From Pseudomonas sp. SG20056 (lineage in GTDB: Bacteria; Pseudomonadota; Gammaproteobacteria; Pseudomonadales; Pseudomonadaceae), in assembly GCF_031764535.1 (NCBI RefSeq), contig NZ_CP134499.1, positions 3,782,001 to 3,846,000 of the forward strand: a stretch of 64,000 nt of DNA. Reading direction: 5' to 3'. The translations under genes and the position numbers were made by a program. Below are positions 45,451 through 54,439 of the stretch, piece by piece. Under the pieces are notes generated by a model, which had not been told where the DNA came from, did not search any database, and was given only the letters and a program-made list of their open reading frames with translations. Within the stretch, counting starts at the first letter, position 1. Every line of letters begins with the position of its first letter.

Positions 45451-47355
45451 GTGCAGCGTCTCACCTTATCCATCCTTCTATTGCTGAGCCTGTTTAGCGG
45501 CCCGAGCTTTGCCAACCCGGTGCAGCTGAGTGCGCCAAGTAGTGGCAACGTGCTCAACGGTCAGATCGAACTGCTGGAAGATGTGGGCGGCCAACTGAGC
45601 ATTGCCGACATGGCCGACCCCGCCGTGCAAAGCCGCTTTCAACCCGCCGCCGGACGCACCAGCGTTGGTCAGAGCAGCAACCCCTGGTGGATCAAACTCA
45701 GCCTGCAACGCAGCAGTGACGCGCCTGCACAGTGGTGGCTGGAAGTCGGCGCAGTCACCCTGCTCGACCTGCAAATCTTCCTGCCCAGCGCTACAGGCCA
45801 ATGGCAATTGCGCCAGGCAGGTGAACGCGTCGGTTTTGCCGAAGGCCGCGACCACGATTACCGTCGCGCCGTGTTCCGCTTGCCAGTCCTTGGTGAGCAG
45901 CCGCAGACCATTTACCTGCGCACCTACGACCCGGCGGGCAACTCCTTCCCGCTGCGTATCTGGCAGCTACACGACCTCGAGCAACTGGCCAAGCGCGAGC
46001 ATCTGGTGCTCGGTTTGATCTATGGGGTGATCCTCGCCCTGCTGCTGTACAACCTGTTTATCCTGCTGGCCCTGCGCGACCCGGCATACCTCTGGTATGT
46101 ACTGACCATGGCGGCTTCGCTGGTGTTTATCGCCAGCATGAGCGGCCATGGCTTCCAATACCTCTGGCCCGATGGCCCGGTGCCCACCTGGCTGGATCGC
46201 ATCACCCTGCCCATTCTGGTCAGCCTCGGCATCCTGCGTTTTGCCCAGGCTCTGCTGTCCACCCGCACCACCCTGCGCATTGCCCACACCATCCTCAACG
46301 GCTGTATCGCAGTCTATCTGCTGGCCCTGGCGGTCAACCTCGCCGGCTATCGCAGTGAAACCGGCCTGCTGATAGGACTGATCCCGATTGTCACCGTCCC
46401 CACCCTGCTGCTCAGTGCCATCATCCGCTGGCGACAGGGCTTTACCCCGGCGCTGTTCTACCTGCTGGGCTACGGCAGCGTGCTGCTGAGCTTTGTGATT
46501 CTGGTGCTACGCGCCGCCGGCGTGGTGCAGCCTGGCGAGTCCACCGCTTACCTGTTCCCGCTGGCGGTGGCGGCCGAAGCGATCCTGTTCTCCTTCGCTC
46601 TGGCCTACCGCATCCAGATTCTAAAGCAGGAAAAAGCCGACGCGATCCTCCAGGCCGACCGTGAAAAAACCGCACGCCTGGCCCAAGCCCAGGCCAATGC
46701 CGCCGAATTACAGCACTCGGTTGAACTGCGCACCGCAGAACTGGCCGCCACCAATGAACGCCTGCGCCAACGTGAACAAGCGCTGCAGCACGCGGCATTT
46801 CACGACCCGCTGACCGAGCTGCCGAACCGGCGTTATCTGGTCGAGCGCTGCGAAACCGCCCTGGCCAACGCCCGCCGGCACAGCGAAGCGATTGCCCTGC
46901 TGCTGATCGACCTCGATCACTTCAAGCCGATCAACGACAAACACGGCCACGATGCCGGTGACCTGATGTTGCAGCAGATCGCCCTGCGCCTGCGCGAGCA
47001 TGTGCGCGCAGGCGACGCCGTGGCACGCCTGGGCGGCGATGAGTTCGCCGTACTGGTGTGCGGCGCCGATGCCGAAGAACACGCTCGGGAAATCGCCAAC
47101 CGACTGCTCGCCGAGCTGGCCAAGCCAGTGATGTACGGCGCCGAACGGCTGACCGTGACCATCAGCATCGGCGTGGCGCTGTACCCGCAACACGCCGGCA
47201 CCTTTACTGCGCTGTACAAGGCGGCCGACGAGATGCTCTACCGGGTCAAGACCCGTGGCCGCTCAGGCTCGGCGGTGTGCGGTGAAGACGGCGAGCTGAG
47301 CAACAGCGCGCGCCTGCATCTGGATGTGCTCAGCGTGCCCAGCGGCCTGCTCTGA
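45451..47355 (+). CDS. 7TMR-DISM diguanylate cyclase (second of a tandem pair)
   Basis: A 634-residue paralog of the preceding gene with the same order: signal peptide ending GPSFA, 7TMR-DISMED2, seven helices, coiled coil, GGDEF (residues 528-532) with RAGD inhibitory site. The coiled coil and GGDEF parts are almost identical between the copies, while the periplasmic and membrane parts differ more. This suggests a changed input with the same output. The GTG start at 45451 has a GGGAAG ribosome site. The stop is 1 nt from that of the convergent alr gene. P. aeruginosa has one such gene here as I recall. Confidence 0.88.
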   Translation: MQRLTLSILLLLSLFSGPSFANPVQLSAPSSGNVLNGQIELLEDVGGQLSIADMADPAVQSRFQPAAGRTSVGQSSNPWWIKLSLQRSSDAPAQWWLEVGAVTLLDLQIFLPSATGQWQLRQAGERVGFAEGRDHDYRRAVFRLPVLGEQPQTIYLRTYDPAGNSFPLRIWQLHDLEQLAKREHLVLGLIYGVILALLLYNLFILLALRDPAYLWYVLTMAASLVFIASMSGHGFQYLWPDGPVPTWLDRITLPILVSLGILRFAQALLSTRTTLRIAHTILNGCIAVYLLALAVNLAGYRSETGLLIGLIPIVTVPTLLLSAIIRWRQGFTPALFYLLGYGSVLLSFVILVLRAAGVVQPGESTAYLFPLAVAAEAILFSFALAYRIQILKQEKADAILQADREKTARLAQAQANAAELQHSVELRTAELAATNERLRQREQALQHAAFHDPLTELPNRRYLVERCETALANARRHSEAIALLLIDLDHFKPINDKHGHDAGDLMLQQIALRLREHVRAGDAVARLGGDEFAVLVCGADAEEHAREIANRLLAELAKPVMYGAERLTVTISIGVALYPQHAGTFTALYKAADEMLYRVKTRGRSGSAVCGEDGELSNSARLHLDVLSVPSGLL

Positions 47356-47356
47356 C

Positions 47357-48436
47357 TCAGCGGTTGCGGTAGCGCCGCGGCACCCGCGCCGTGACCTTGC
47401 TGAGCAGCTCGTAACCAATGGTGCCGGCGGCCTGAGCCACTTCATCCACCGGCAACTGCGCGCCCCACAGCTCGACCGCATCACCCACGGCGGCATCCGG
47501 CAAGTCCGTCAGGTCAACCGCCAGCATATCCATGGACACCCGCCCGATCAGTACCACCCTCTGCCCCCGGATAACAACCGGCGTGCCGGCCGGCGCATGG
47601 CGCGGGTAGCCATCGGCATAACCGCAACTTACGATGCCGATACGCGACTGCCGCTCGGCGCGCCAGGTGCCGCCATAGCCAACCGTGTCACCGACTGCCA
47701 CATCGCGGCAGGCAATCAGCTGCGCGGTCAGGCTCATCGCCGGGCGCAAGCCCAGTTCAGCGGCGCCCAAATCAGCAAAAGGCGTGGTGCCATAGAGCAT
47801 GATGCCGGGCCGCAGCCAATCCATATGCGCAGCAGGAATGGTCAAAATCGCCGCCGAGTTGGCCAGCGAGCGCTGGGCAAAATCCAGATCCAGTAAATCG
47901 AGAAACTGCTCCAGCTGCAGTTCGGTGGTTTCACTGCCGCGCTCATCGGCGCAGGCAAAGTGACTGAGCAGATTCAGCTCGGCCACCTGCGCTGCGCCCT
48001 GTAAGCGACCATGCCAATCACGCACAGCAGCGGCACTGAAGCCCAGGCGATGCATGCCGCTGTCCAGCTTCAGCCACAGATTCAGCGGCCGAGATAGATT
48101 AGCCGCGAGCAGCTGTTGCGCCTGTTGCTCGCTGTGCAGCACCACATCCAGCCCCAGCTGCGCGGCGAACTGGTACTCGTCCGCTTCAAAGCAGCCCTCG
48201 AGCAACAGAATCCTCGCGTCACCATGCAGCGCGCGCACCTCGGCGGCTTCCTCCAGGCTGGCCACAGCAAAGCCATCGGCGACATCGTGCAGAGCCGTTA
48301 CCACCTCACGCACGCCATGCCCGTAGGCATTCGCCTTGACCACCGCAAACGCCTGCCGCCCTGGCGCACAGCGCTTGGCCACCGCGTAGTTATGGGCGAT
48401 GGCTGACAGATCGATGGTGGCAACAAGAGGGCGCAT
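47357..48436 (-). CDS. alr: Alanine racemase
   Basis: A PLP enzyme that interconverts L- and D-alanine for peptidoglycan. The 359-residue protein has the PLP lysine K34 (VVKANAYGHG), the HMDWLRPGIMLYG segment and the catalytic tyrosine region SCGYADGYPR followed by GRVSMDM. The ATG at 48436 (MRPLVATIDLSAIAHNY) has a GGAG ribosome site. Next to dnaB in P. aeruginosa is alr (PA4930), and the same order is seen here, apart from the VOC/WYL pair. The catabolic paralog dadX would normally sit next to dadA, which is absent. Confidence 0.93.
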   Translation of the reverse strand: MRPLVATIDLSAIAHNYAVAKRCAPGRQAFAVVKANAYGHGVREVVTALHDVADGFAVASLEEAAEVRALHGDARILLLEGCFEADEYQFAAQLGLDVVLHSEQQAQQLLAANLSRPLNLWLKLDSGMHRLGFSAAAVRDWHGRLQGAAQVAELNLLSHFACADERGSETTELQLEQFLDLLDLDFAQRSLANSAAILTIPAAHMDWLRPGIMLYGTTPFADLGAAELGLRPAMSLTAQLIACRDVAVGDTVGYGGTWRAERQSRIGIVSCGYADGYPRHAPAGTPVVIRGQRVVLIGRVSMDMLAVDLTDLPDAAVGDAVELWGAQLPVDEVAQAAGTIGYELLSKVTARVPRRYRNR

Positions 48437-48573
48437 GGCAGGGCTCCACGACAGGCTAAAGGCGAGCATCTTAACCCTCAGCTCCCGAGCTGCAAGCGCC
48501 AGGTCACCCAGCACAAGCCATACACCTGCGGGACCACTGTTAGCCACGCAAATTTAATCGCAGCGAGGCAAAA

Positions 48574-48599
48574 GCTACTGACAATAAGCTGTCAGTAGC
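48574..48599. promoter_or_regulatory. 26-bp perfect palindrome upstream of the VOC/WYL pair
   Basis: GCTACTGACA and TGTCAGTAGC are 10-bp perfect arms around ATAAGC. The site lies 88 bp ahead of the VOC gene, in the divergent gap with alr. It is a strong candidate operator for the WYL-domain regulator encoded two genes downstream. Confidence 0.6.
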
Positions 48600-48686
48600 A
48601 CTCCCCTAGAGTGGGCTCCACAGGCTAGAACGCGCAGTCCGATACTGCCGCTGCCTGTCGCCCCCTAACCTTCAAGGAGAGAGAAC

Positions 48687-49052
48687 ATGAATGCGATCAA
48701 CTGGTTCGAACTATTTGTCAGCAACTTCGAGCGAGCCCGTGGCTTCTATGAACGCGCCCTGGCGACGCCGCTGGAGGTAATGGAGGGCATGGGCGGCCGT
48801 ATGGCACTGTTCCCCCATGCACAGGAAAGCGGTGTCGGCGGCTGCCTGAGCGAGTCTGCCGAGCAACAGAGTGGGATTGGCGGCACCCGCATCTACCTGA
48901 ACGTCGAGGGCCAACTGGATGCGGTGGTGAACCGGGTTCCCTCGGCAGGAGGCGTGATCATCCAGAGCAAGATGTCCATCGCGCCGCATGGCTTTATTGC
49001 TGTGATAAAAGACAGCGAAGGTAATGAAGTGGGCCTGCACAGCATGTCCTAA
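48687..49052 (+). CDS. VOC-family (glyoxalase/bleomycin resistance fold) protein
   Basis: A 121-residue protein of the vicinal oxygen chelate fold, beginning MNAINWFELFVSNFERARGFYERAL and ending FIAVIKDSEGNEVGLHSMS. The family includes dioxygenases, glyoxalases and drug-binding proteins, and this group has no known reaction. The AAGGAG ribosome site is strong. The WYL regulator follows after 63 bp and probably controls it. Confidence 0.85.
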   Translation: MNAINWFELFVSNFERARGFYERALATPLEVMEGMGGRMALFPHAQESGVGGCLSESAEQQSGIGGTRIYLNVEGQLDAVVNRVPSAGGVIIQSKMSIAPHGFIAVIKDSEGNEVGLHSMS

Positions 49053-49062
49053 AACCGGCATT

Positions 49063-49086
49063 CCGGGCGTGCGCCAGCGCGCCCGG
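49063..49086 (+). other. Hairpin between the VOC and WYL genes
   Basis: CCGGGCG pairs with CGCCCGG around a 10-nt loop. No T-run follows, so it may lower, rather than stop, expression of the regulator. Confidence 0.35.
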
Positions 49087-49115
49087 TAATCCAGAGCGAG
49101 AACAGCTGAGACAAC

Positions 49116-49817
49116 ATGAGGCGCGCCGACCGTCTATTTCAAATCGTGCAGTTCCTGCGCAGCCGTCGCCTGACCACCGCCCAGTGGCTCGCCGAGCGCC
49201 TGCAAGTATCGGTGCGCACTATTTATCGCGATATCCAGGATCTGTCCCTTTCCGGCGTGCCGCTGGAAGGTGAAGCCGGCGTCGGCTACGTGCTGCGCCA
49301 ACCGATGGATTTGCCACCCCTGATGTTCGAGCGCGAAGAGATTGAGGCACTGCTGGTGGGCGCGCGCATGGTCAAAGCCTGGGCGGACCCACAACTGCAA
49401 CGGGCCGCCGAATCGGCACTGGCGAAGATCCACAGCGTGCTGCCCAACGAACTGCGCGATGAGCTCAATCGTAACCAGCTGTTTGCCCCCGAAACCAATC
49501 CGTACCCCATGCATTGGCTCGGCCAGCTGCGCCAGGCCATACGCCAGCGCCACAAACTGCTGATCAGCTATCGCGATGAACGCGGCGACACCAGTCAACG
49601 CTGCGTATGGCCGCTGGGGCTGTTCTTCTGGGGGCAAACCTGGACGCTGTGCGGCTGGTGTGAGCTGCGCAACGACTTTCGCAACTTCCGCATCGACCGC
49701 GTCGAACAACTGCAGGACCGTGCGGAGACCTTTGAAGCAGTGGAGGGCCAACGCCTGGAGGACTACCTCAAACCGTATCTAGGCGAGTACGCCACCGCAC
49801 CGCTGTACAAAAGCTAA
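49116..49817 (+). CDS. YafY-type HTH/WYL-domain transcriptional regulator
   Basis: A 233-residue regulator with an N-terminal HTH_11 winged helix (RRADRLFQIVQFLRSRRLTT, LQVSVRTIYRDIQDLSLSGVPLEGE) and a C-terminal WYL domain (LLISYRDERGD ... WPLGLFFWGQTWTLCGWCELRNDFRNFRIDRV). WYL domains bind nucleotide-like or other small ligands. YafY-type regulators often sit beside VOC genes and control them. The 26-bp palindrome upstream is the likely binding site. It is convergent with dnaB. Confidence 0.88.
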   Translation: MRRADRLFQIVQFLRSRRLTTAQWLAERLQVSVRTIYRDIQDLSLSGVPLEGEAGVGYVLRQPMDLPPLMFEREEIEALLVGARMVKAWADPQLQRAAESALAKIHSVLPNELRDELNRNQLFAPETNPYPMHWLGQLRQAIRQRHKLLISYRDERGDTSQRCVWPLGLFFWGQTWTLCGWCELRNDFRNFRIDRVEQLQDRAETFEAVEGQRLEDYLKPYLGEYATAPLYKS

Positions 49818-49849
49818 CGCCTGAAGAGCGCGGCTGAGAGCACACCGGA

Positions 49850-51244
49850 TCACTCGTCTTCGAACTGGTAGCTACCCGGCGCGAGATTTTCGAAACGCGA
49901 GAACTTACCGAGAAACGCCAGCCGCGCCGTACCCAACGGACCGTTACGCTGCTTGCCGATAATGATCTCGGCCACACCCTTGTACTCGGTTTCAGGGTGA
50001 TACACCTCGTCGCGGTAGACGAACATGATGATGTCGGCGTCCTGCTCGATCGCACCCGATTCACGCAAGTCGGAGTTGATCGGGCGCTTGTTAGGGCGCT
50101 GTTCCAGGCCACGGTTAAGCTGCGACAGGGCAATCACCGGGCAGTTGAATTCCTTGGCCAGGGCCTTGAGCGAGCGGGAGATTTCAGAAATCTCGTTGAC
50201 TCGGCTGTCGCCACTGGAGCCAGGAATTTGCATCAGCTGCAGGTAGTCGACCATGATCAGGCCGATCTCGCCGTGCTCACGGGCCAGGCGGCGGGTACGT
50301 GCGCGCATCTCCGAAGGCGAGATACCGGCGGTGTCGTCGATAAATAACTTGCGATCATTGAGCAGGTTGACCGCGCTGGTCAGGCGCGGCCAATCGTCGT
50401 CATCCAGGCGACCGGCACGCACCTTGGTCTGATCGATACGCCCTAGCGAGGCGAGCATACGCATCACGATGGAGTCTGAAGGCATCTCCAGCGAGTACAC
50501 CATCACCACCTTGTCGCTGCGCATCAGCGCGTTTTCCACCAGATTCATGGCGAAGGTGGTCTTACCCATCGACGGACGGCCGGCAACGATGATCAGGTCG
50601 GCCGGCTGCAGGCCGCTGGTCAGGTTGTCCAGGTCAGTAAAGCCGGTGGACAAACCGGTGATCGCGTCGCCAGCATTGAACAGGGTGTCGATGCGGTCGA
50701 TGGCCTTGACCAGAATATCGTTGATCCCTACCGGGCCGCCGGTCTTCGGTCGCGCCTCGGCAATCTGGAAGATCAGGCGCTCGGCCTCATCAAGAATCTC
50801 GGCGCCAGTACGGCCTTGTGGCATGTACGCGCTGTCAGCGATTTCGCCGCTGATGCCGATCAACTGGCGCAACGTGGCGCGCTCACGAATGATCTGCGCA
50901 TAGGCCTTGATGTTGGCCACCGACGGCGTGTTTTTCGCCAGTTCGCCGAGGTAGGCCAGGCCGCCGACTTGCGACAGCTGCCCTTCCTGGTCCAGCTGCT
51001 CGGATACCGTGACCACGTCGAAGGGGTGGTTACGCTCAGCCAACTTGAAAATCGCGCGGAAGATCAGGCGGTGGTCGTGTCGATAGAAGTCGCCATCGGA
51101 CACCGCATCGAGCACCCGCTCCCAGGCATTGTTGTCGAGCATCAGGCCGCCCAGTACGGCTTGCTCCGCCTCGATCGAGTGCGGCGGCACCTTCAGGGCG
51201 GAGGTTTGCAGGTCGTACTGTTCGGGCAGGCTGATGTCGTTCAT
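49850..51244 (-). CDS. dnaB: Replicative DNA helicase
   Basis: DnaB is the hexameric helicase of the replication fork. The 464-residue protein has the N-terminal helical domain (PPHSIEAEQAVLGGLMLDN), linker, and RecA-like core with Walker A (AGRPSMGKTTFAMN) and Walker B (LIMVDYLQLM). The C-terminal arginine-finger region includes RESGAIEQDADIIMFVYRDE. A terminator separates it from rplI, so it has its own promoter, although none is obvious in the 119-bp gap. Confidence 0.97.
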   Translation of the reverse strand: MNDISLPEQYDLQTSALKVPPHSIEAEQAVLGGLMLDNNAWERVLDAVSDGDFYRHDHRLIFRAIFKLAERNHPFDVVTVSEQLDQEGQLSQVGGLAYLGELAKNTPSVANIKAYAQIIRERATLRQLIGISGEIADSAYMPQGRTGAEILDEAERLIFQIAEARPKTGGPVGINDILVKAIDRIDTLFNAGDAITGLSTGFTDLDNLTSGLQPADLIIVAGRPSMGKTTFAMNLVENALMRSDKVVMVYSLEMPSDSIVMRMLASLGRIDQTKVRAGRLDDDDWPRLTSAVNLLNDRKLFIDDTAGISPSEMRARTRRLAREHGEIGLIMVDYLQLMQIPGSSGDSRVNEISEISRSLKALAKEFNCPVIALSQLNRGLEQRPNKRPINSDLRESGAIEQDADIIMFVYRDEVYHPETEYKGVAEIIIGKQRNGPLGTARLAFLGKFSRFENLAPGSYQFEDE

Positions 51245-51270
51245 AAGGCTCTGGGCAAAATTCTGTGTTC

Positions 51271-51312
51271 ACAAAACAAAAGGCACGACATCGCTTACGC
51301 AATGTCGTGCCT
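51271..51312 (-). terminator. Terminator of the rpsF-rpsR-rplI operon
   Basis: On the minus strand a perfect 11-bp stem (AGGCACGACAT with ATGTCGTGCCT, 10-nt loop) is followed by TTTTGTTTT. Confidence 0.88.
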
Positions 51313-51363
51313 GATTGTTAGCGGCCAAGCACCTGAGTGCAAGCCCACTTAGTCGCGAGCTGA

Positions 51364-51810
51364 TTAGGCTGCTACGACGACAACCTTAACGGTTGCTTCA
51401 ACGTCGCTGTGCAGGTGCACGGCTACGTCGTATTCGCCGAGTTGACGAATGGTGCCGTTCGGCAGACGCACTTCAGCTTTGGCCACTTCAACGCCGGAGG
51501 CGGTCAGGGCTTCAGCGATGTCGTGAGTACCGATCGAGCCGAACAGTTTGCCTTCATCGCCCGCGGTAGCGGTGATGGTGACTTCCAGTTCAGCCAACTG
51601 AGCAGCGCGGGATTCAGCGTAAGCTTTCTTCTCGGCAGCCAGTTTTTCCAGCTCGGCGCGACGTGCTTCAAACGCAGCAACGTTTGCAGGAGTAGCGGCG
51701 GTGGCTTTGCCTTGCGGCAGCAGGAAGTTACGACCGTAACCGGCCTTAACATTCACTTTATCGCCCAGGTTGCCCAGGTTGGCGATTTTTTCCAGCAGGA
51801 TCAGTTCCAT
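51364..51810 (-). CDS. rplI: 50S ribosomal protein L9
   Basis: The 148-residue L9 protein, which binds 23S rRNA near the L1 stalk and limits frameshifting. The N-terminal signature is [22 protein letters not shown] followed by [14 protein letters not shown] long central helix leads to the C-terminal domain ([14 protein letters not shown]). An AGAGG ribosome site is present. Order rpsF-rpsR-DUF2232-rplI is conserved in pseudomonads. Confidence 0.97.
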   Translation of the reverse strand: MELILLEKIANLGNLGDKVNVKAGYGRNFLLPQGKATAATPANVAAFEARRAELEKLAAEKKAYAESRAAQLAELEVTITATAGDEGKLFGSIGTHDIAEALTASGVEVAKAEVRLPNGTIRQLGEYDVAVHLHSDVEATVKVVVVAA

Positions 51811-51831
51811 TTGGTAATAACCTCTTAACTT

Positions 51832-52725
51832 TTAACCTTCACCGTTCGTGGGGCCCGAGCCTTGTTTGCGCTCAAAGCGACCACGAAAATCAAGCAGACT
51901 GTCGACAATGGCCAAAACCACCAGTAACGGATAAGTCAGCTGCATAAACAGCAACAACGTGATGTACAACCCGACTAGCCAGAACTTACCTAGCCGACCT
52001 TGCGCCACCATCCCATGCAACAGGGCGATGCCCGCAAACGCCAACGGCACACTGCACAACGGCGTCAACATGGCCATTTGCGGACCCAGATTGGGCCCCA
52101 ACAGCATGCCAACCAGCAGCAACATCGCCAGCGGGGTCGGGAGGCGTAGCGCGCGAAACTCGCGACCAAAGCCACCCGGGTTATACAACTGCGCCTGCCA
52201 GAAGCGCCCAAGCATCAGGCTCAACAAGCTGACTATCTGCAACAACGCCGCGATCAATCCGGTCAGTACTGGTGCAATCAGGCTATCCAGGCGCGCTCGC
52301 TCATCCACCGACATCTGTTGGTGAACCCCATCAAGCATTTGCGGCATCAGCTTTTGCAGCTCAAGCGCCATTGCTTCGATGGGTTCGCGGAACACCGCAC
52401 CCAAGACCAGCCCATACACCAGGCCCAATGCCACACTGCACAGCAGCACACGATTCCAGGACAGGTTGGCGCGTAACAACAACGCCAACCCCAGCGCACC
52501 GAGCAACACCAACAGGGTGCGCGGCTCACCGAAATACCACCAGCCAATGGCCGGTAGCAGGGCCCAGGCGAGGATGCCAGCGGCATCACTCCAACCGCGC
52601 CGCAGAAGCACCAGGCTTCCAGCGGCAGCACTCAACCAGAACAACAGCGGCAATGCCGCAGAAACCACCACTACGAGAGTGGCCTGCATACGGCCGCGCA
52701 TAATGAATTCAGCTATGGCGCGCAT
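51832..52725 (-). CDS. DUF2232 membrane protein
   Basis: A 297-residue protein with about eight membrane helices (TLVVVVSAALPLLFWLSAAAG; LLVLLGALGLALLL; FWLVGLYITLLLFMQLTYPLLVV). It matches DUF2232, found in the rpsR-rplI interval of many gammaproteobacteria. A good AGGGAT ribosome site precedes the ATG. Function unknown; the place inside a ribosomal protein operon is conserved (PA4933). Confidence 0.85.
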   Translation of the reverse strand: MRAIAEFIMRGRMQATLVVVVSAALPLLFWLSAAAGSLVLLRRGWSDAAGILAWALLPAIGWWYFGEPRTLLVLLGALGLALLLRANLSWNRVLLCSVALGLVYGLVLGAVFREPIEAMALELQKLMPQMLDGVHQQMSVDERARLDSLIAPVLTGLIAALLQIVSLLSLMLGRFWQAQLYNPGGFGREFRALRLPTPLAMLLLVGMLLGPNLGPQMAMLTPLCSVPLAFAGIALLHGMVAQGRLGKFWLVGLYITLLLFMQLTYPLLVVLAIVDSLLDFRGRFERKQGSGPTNGEG

Positions 52726-52761
52726 GCGATCTATCCCTTACTTCTTGTCGAACATCCGGTC

Positions 52762-52992
52762 TCAGCGGCCGTGGCTGTCGGTGTAAGGCAGCAGGGCCAG
52801 GAAGCGGGCGCGCTTGATAGCGGTAGCCAGCTGACGCTGATAACGAGCCTTAGTACCGGTGATACGGCTAGGAACGATCTTGCCGGTTTCCGAGATGTAA
52901 GCTTTCAGCGTGTTGAGATCTTTGAAATCGATCTCTTTCACTTCTTCTGCAGTAAAACGGCAGAATTTACGACGACGGAAGAAACGTGCCAT
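52762..52992 (-). CDS. rpsR: 30S ribosomal protein S18
   Basis: The 76-residue S18, beginning [25 protein letters not shown], with the RNA-binding [23 protein letters not shown] segment. It pairs with S6 on the platform of the 30S subunit. A GAGG ribosome site precedes the ATG. rpsF lies 28 bp upstream. Confidence 0.98.
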   Translation of the reverse strand: MARFFRRRKFCRFTAEEVKEIDFKDLNTLKAYISETGKIVPSRITGTKARYQRQLATAIKRARFLALLPYTDSHGR

Positions 52993-53020
52993 GAGAGTGG
53001 CTCCTCAATAGATCCGTGGA

Positions 53021-53443
53021 TTACTCGTCAGCGTTGTCGCTGTCGTTGTTGTCGCTGTCATCGCCATCAACAGAATCGGCGTTATCAGGACGGTCACGAC
53101 GCTCACGGCGCTCACTGCGGTTTTCTTCGGCCTTGAGCATCTCGGACTGGTCAGTAACGGCCTCGTCGCGACGGATGACCAGGTTACGGATCACGGCATC
53201 GTTGTAACGGAAGTTGTCTTCCAGCTCAGCCAGGGCTTTGCCGGTGCACTCAACGTTAAGCATCACGTAGTGAGCTTTGTGGACGTTGTTGATGGCGTAA
53301 GCCAGCTGACGACGGCCCCAATCTTCCAGGCGGTGAATCTTGCCGCCGTCTTCTTCGATCAGCTTGGTGTAACGCTCAACCATGCCGCCGACTTGCTCGC
53401 TCTGGTCCGGGTGAACCAGAAAGATGATTTCGTAATGACGCAT
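53021..53443 (-). CDS. rpsF: 30S ribosomal protein S6
   Basis: The 140-residue S6, beginning [21 protein letters not shown] and containing [23 protein letters not shown]. The C-terminal tail is long and acidic (ends [13 protein letters not shown]), a site where RimK-type ligases add glutamate in related bacteria. The AAGGAG ribosome site is strong. It heads the operon and has a promoter and a leader hairpin upstream. Confidence 0.98.
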   Translation of the reverse strand: MRHYEIIFLVHPDQSEQVGGMVERYTKLIEEDGGKIHRLEDWGRRQLAYAINNVHKAHYVMLNVECTGKALAELEDNFRYNDAVIRNLVIRRDEAVTDQSEMLKAEENRSERRERRDRPDNADSVDGDDSDNNDSDNADE

Positions 53444-53464
53444 AAATGCTCCTTACGGGTTGTA

Positions 53465-53488
53465 GCCTGCCGCCAAATGCGGTCAGGC
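53465..53488 (-). promoter_or_regulatory. Leader hairpin of the rpsF operon (S6:S18-type)
   Basis: On the minus strand GCCTG-A-CCGC pairs with GCGG-CAGGC around ATTTG, leaving one bulged A. It lies 21 nt upstream of the rpsF start codon, just before the ribosome site. The S6:S18 complex represses its own message through a leader element in many bacteria. The match in detail is not proven. Confidence 0.45.
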
Positions 53489-53564
53489 AAGGAGTGAATT
53501 TCACTTGTTTGTCTTGCTGAAACAGAAAGGCACAAAAGCGCCTGCCGTCGCGGCAAGGGGCGAC

Positions 53565-53593
53565 ATTCTAGTGAAGCCCCCTGCTACACGCAA
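53565..53593 (-). promoter_or_regulatory. Promoter of the rpsF operon
   Basis: On the minus strand TTGCGT (53588-53593) and TAGAAT (53565-53570) are 17 nt apart. The transcript would carry a leader of about 115 nt. Confidence 0.65.
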
Positions 53594-53686
53594 GGTGAGC
53601 TGGTGATTATTTGAACAATCCGCAGCGAACGCCCGGAAAGGAAAGGCCAAACAAGTGCGGGCACCGGCCGGGCGCCCGCCACACAC

Positions 53687-54439
53687 TCACGTCTTGCTGA
53701 CAGCCTTGCGCTGACGCAACGCCTCGAACAGGCACACACCGGTAGCAACCGAGACATTCAGGCTACTGACGCTGCCCGCCATCGGCAACTTGACCAGGTA
53801 ATCACAGTGCTCACGGGTCAGCCGGCGCATGCCTTTGCCTTCGGCGCCCATGATCAGCACCGTCGGCCCGGTCAGATCATGCTCGTACAGTTCCTGCTCA
53901 GCCTCACCGGCCGTACCGACAACCCACAAACCGCGCTGCTGGAGCTTCTCCAGGCTACGCGCCAAGTTGGTCACCGCTACCAGCGGAATTACTTCGGCAG
54001 CGCCACAGGCGACTTTACGCACAGTAGCGTTGAGCGTGGCGGATTTGTCCTTCGGCACGATAACCGCCAGCGCACCCGCCGCATCGGCAGTTCGCAGGCA
54101 AGCACCGAGATTGTGCGGGTCTGTCACGCCGTCGAGCACCAGCAACAAGGGCGCGCCCTCAGTGCGATCGAGCAGCTCGTCGAGCATCGCCTCGCCCCAG
54201 ACCTGACTAGGACTGACATCGGCCACAACCCCCTGATGCACGCCTTCGACCCAGGCATCCATCTCACGACGCTCACACTGACCAACAGACACCCGCGCAT
54301 CCGCTGCCAGCGCCAGCAACACCTGGACGCGCGGATCATTACGCCCTTCGGCTAGCCAGATTTGCTTGACCCGCTTTGGATGGTGACGCAGCAGCGCTTC
54401 TACAGCATGCACGCCGTAGATTTTCTCCAGCTGACTCAT
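53687..54439 (-). CDS. rlmB: 23S rRNA 2'-O-methyltransferase RlmB
   Basis: RlmB methylates G2251 of 23S rRNA. The 250-residue SpoU/TrmH-family protein has an N-terminal substrate-binding domain (EKIYGVHAVEALLRHHPKRVKQIWLAEGR). The C-terminal SAM-binding knot has LDGVTDPHNLGACLRTADAAG, LIMGAEGKGMRRL and MAGSVSSLNVSVA. The start overlaps the rnr stop by 4 nt, giving a coupled rnr-rlmB pair as in E. coli. Confidence 0.97.
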   Translation of the reverse strand: MSQLEKIYGVHAVEALLRHHPKRVKQIWLAEGRNDPRVQVLLALAADARVSVGQCERREMDAWVEGVHQGVVADVSPSQVWGEAMLDELLDRTEGAPLLLVLDGVTDPHNLGACLRTADAAGALAVIVPKDKSATLNATVRKVACGAAEVIPLVAVTNLARSLEKLQQRGLWVVGTAGEAEQELYEHDLTGPTVLIMGAEGKGMRRLTREHCDYLVKLPMAGSVSSLNVSVATGVCLFEALRQRKAVSKT

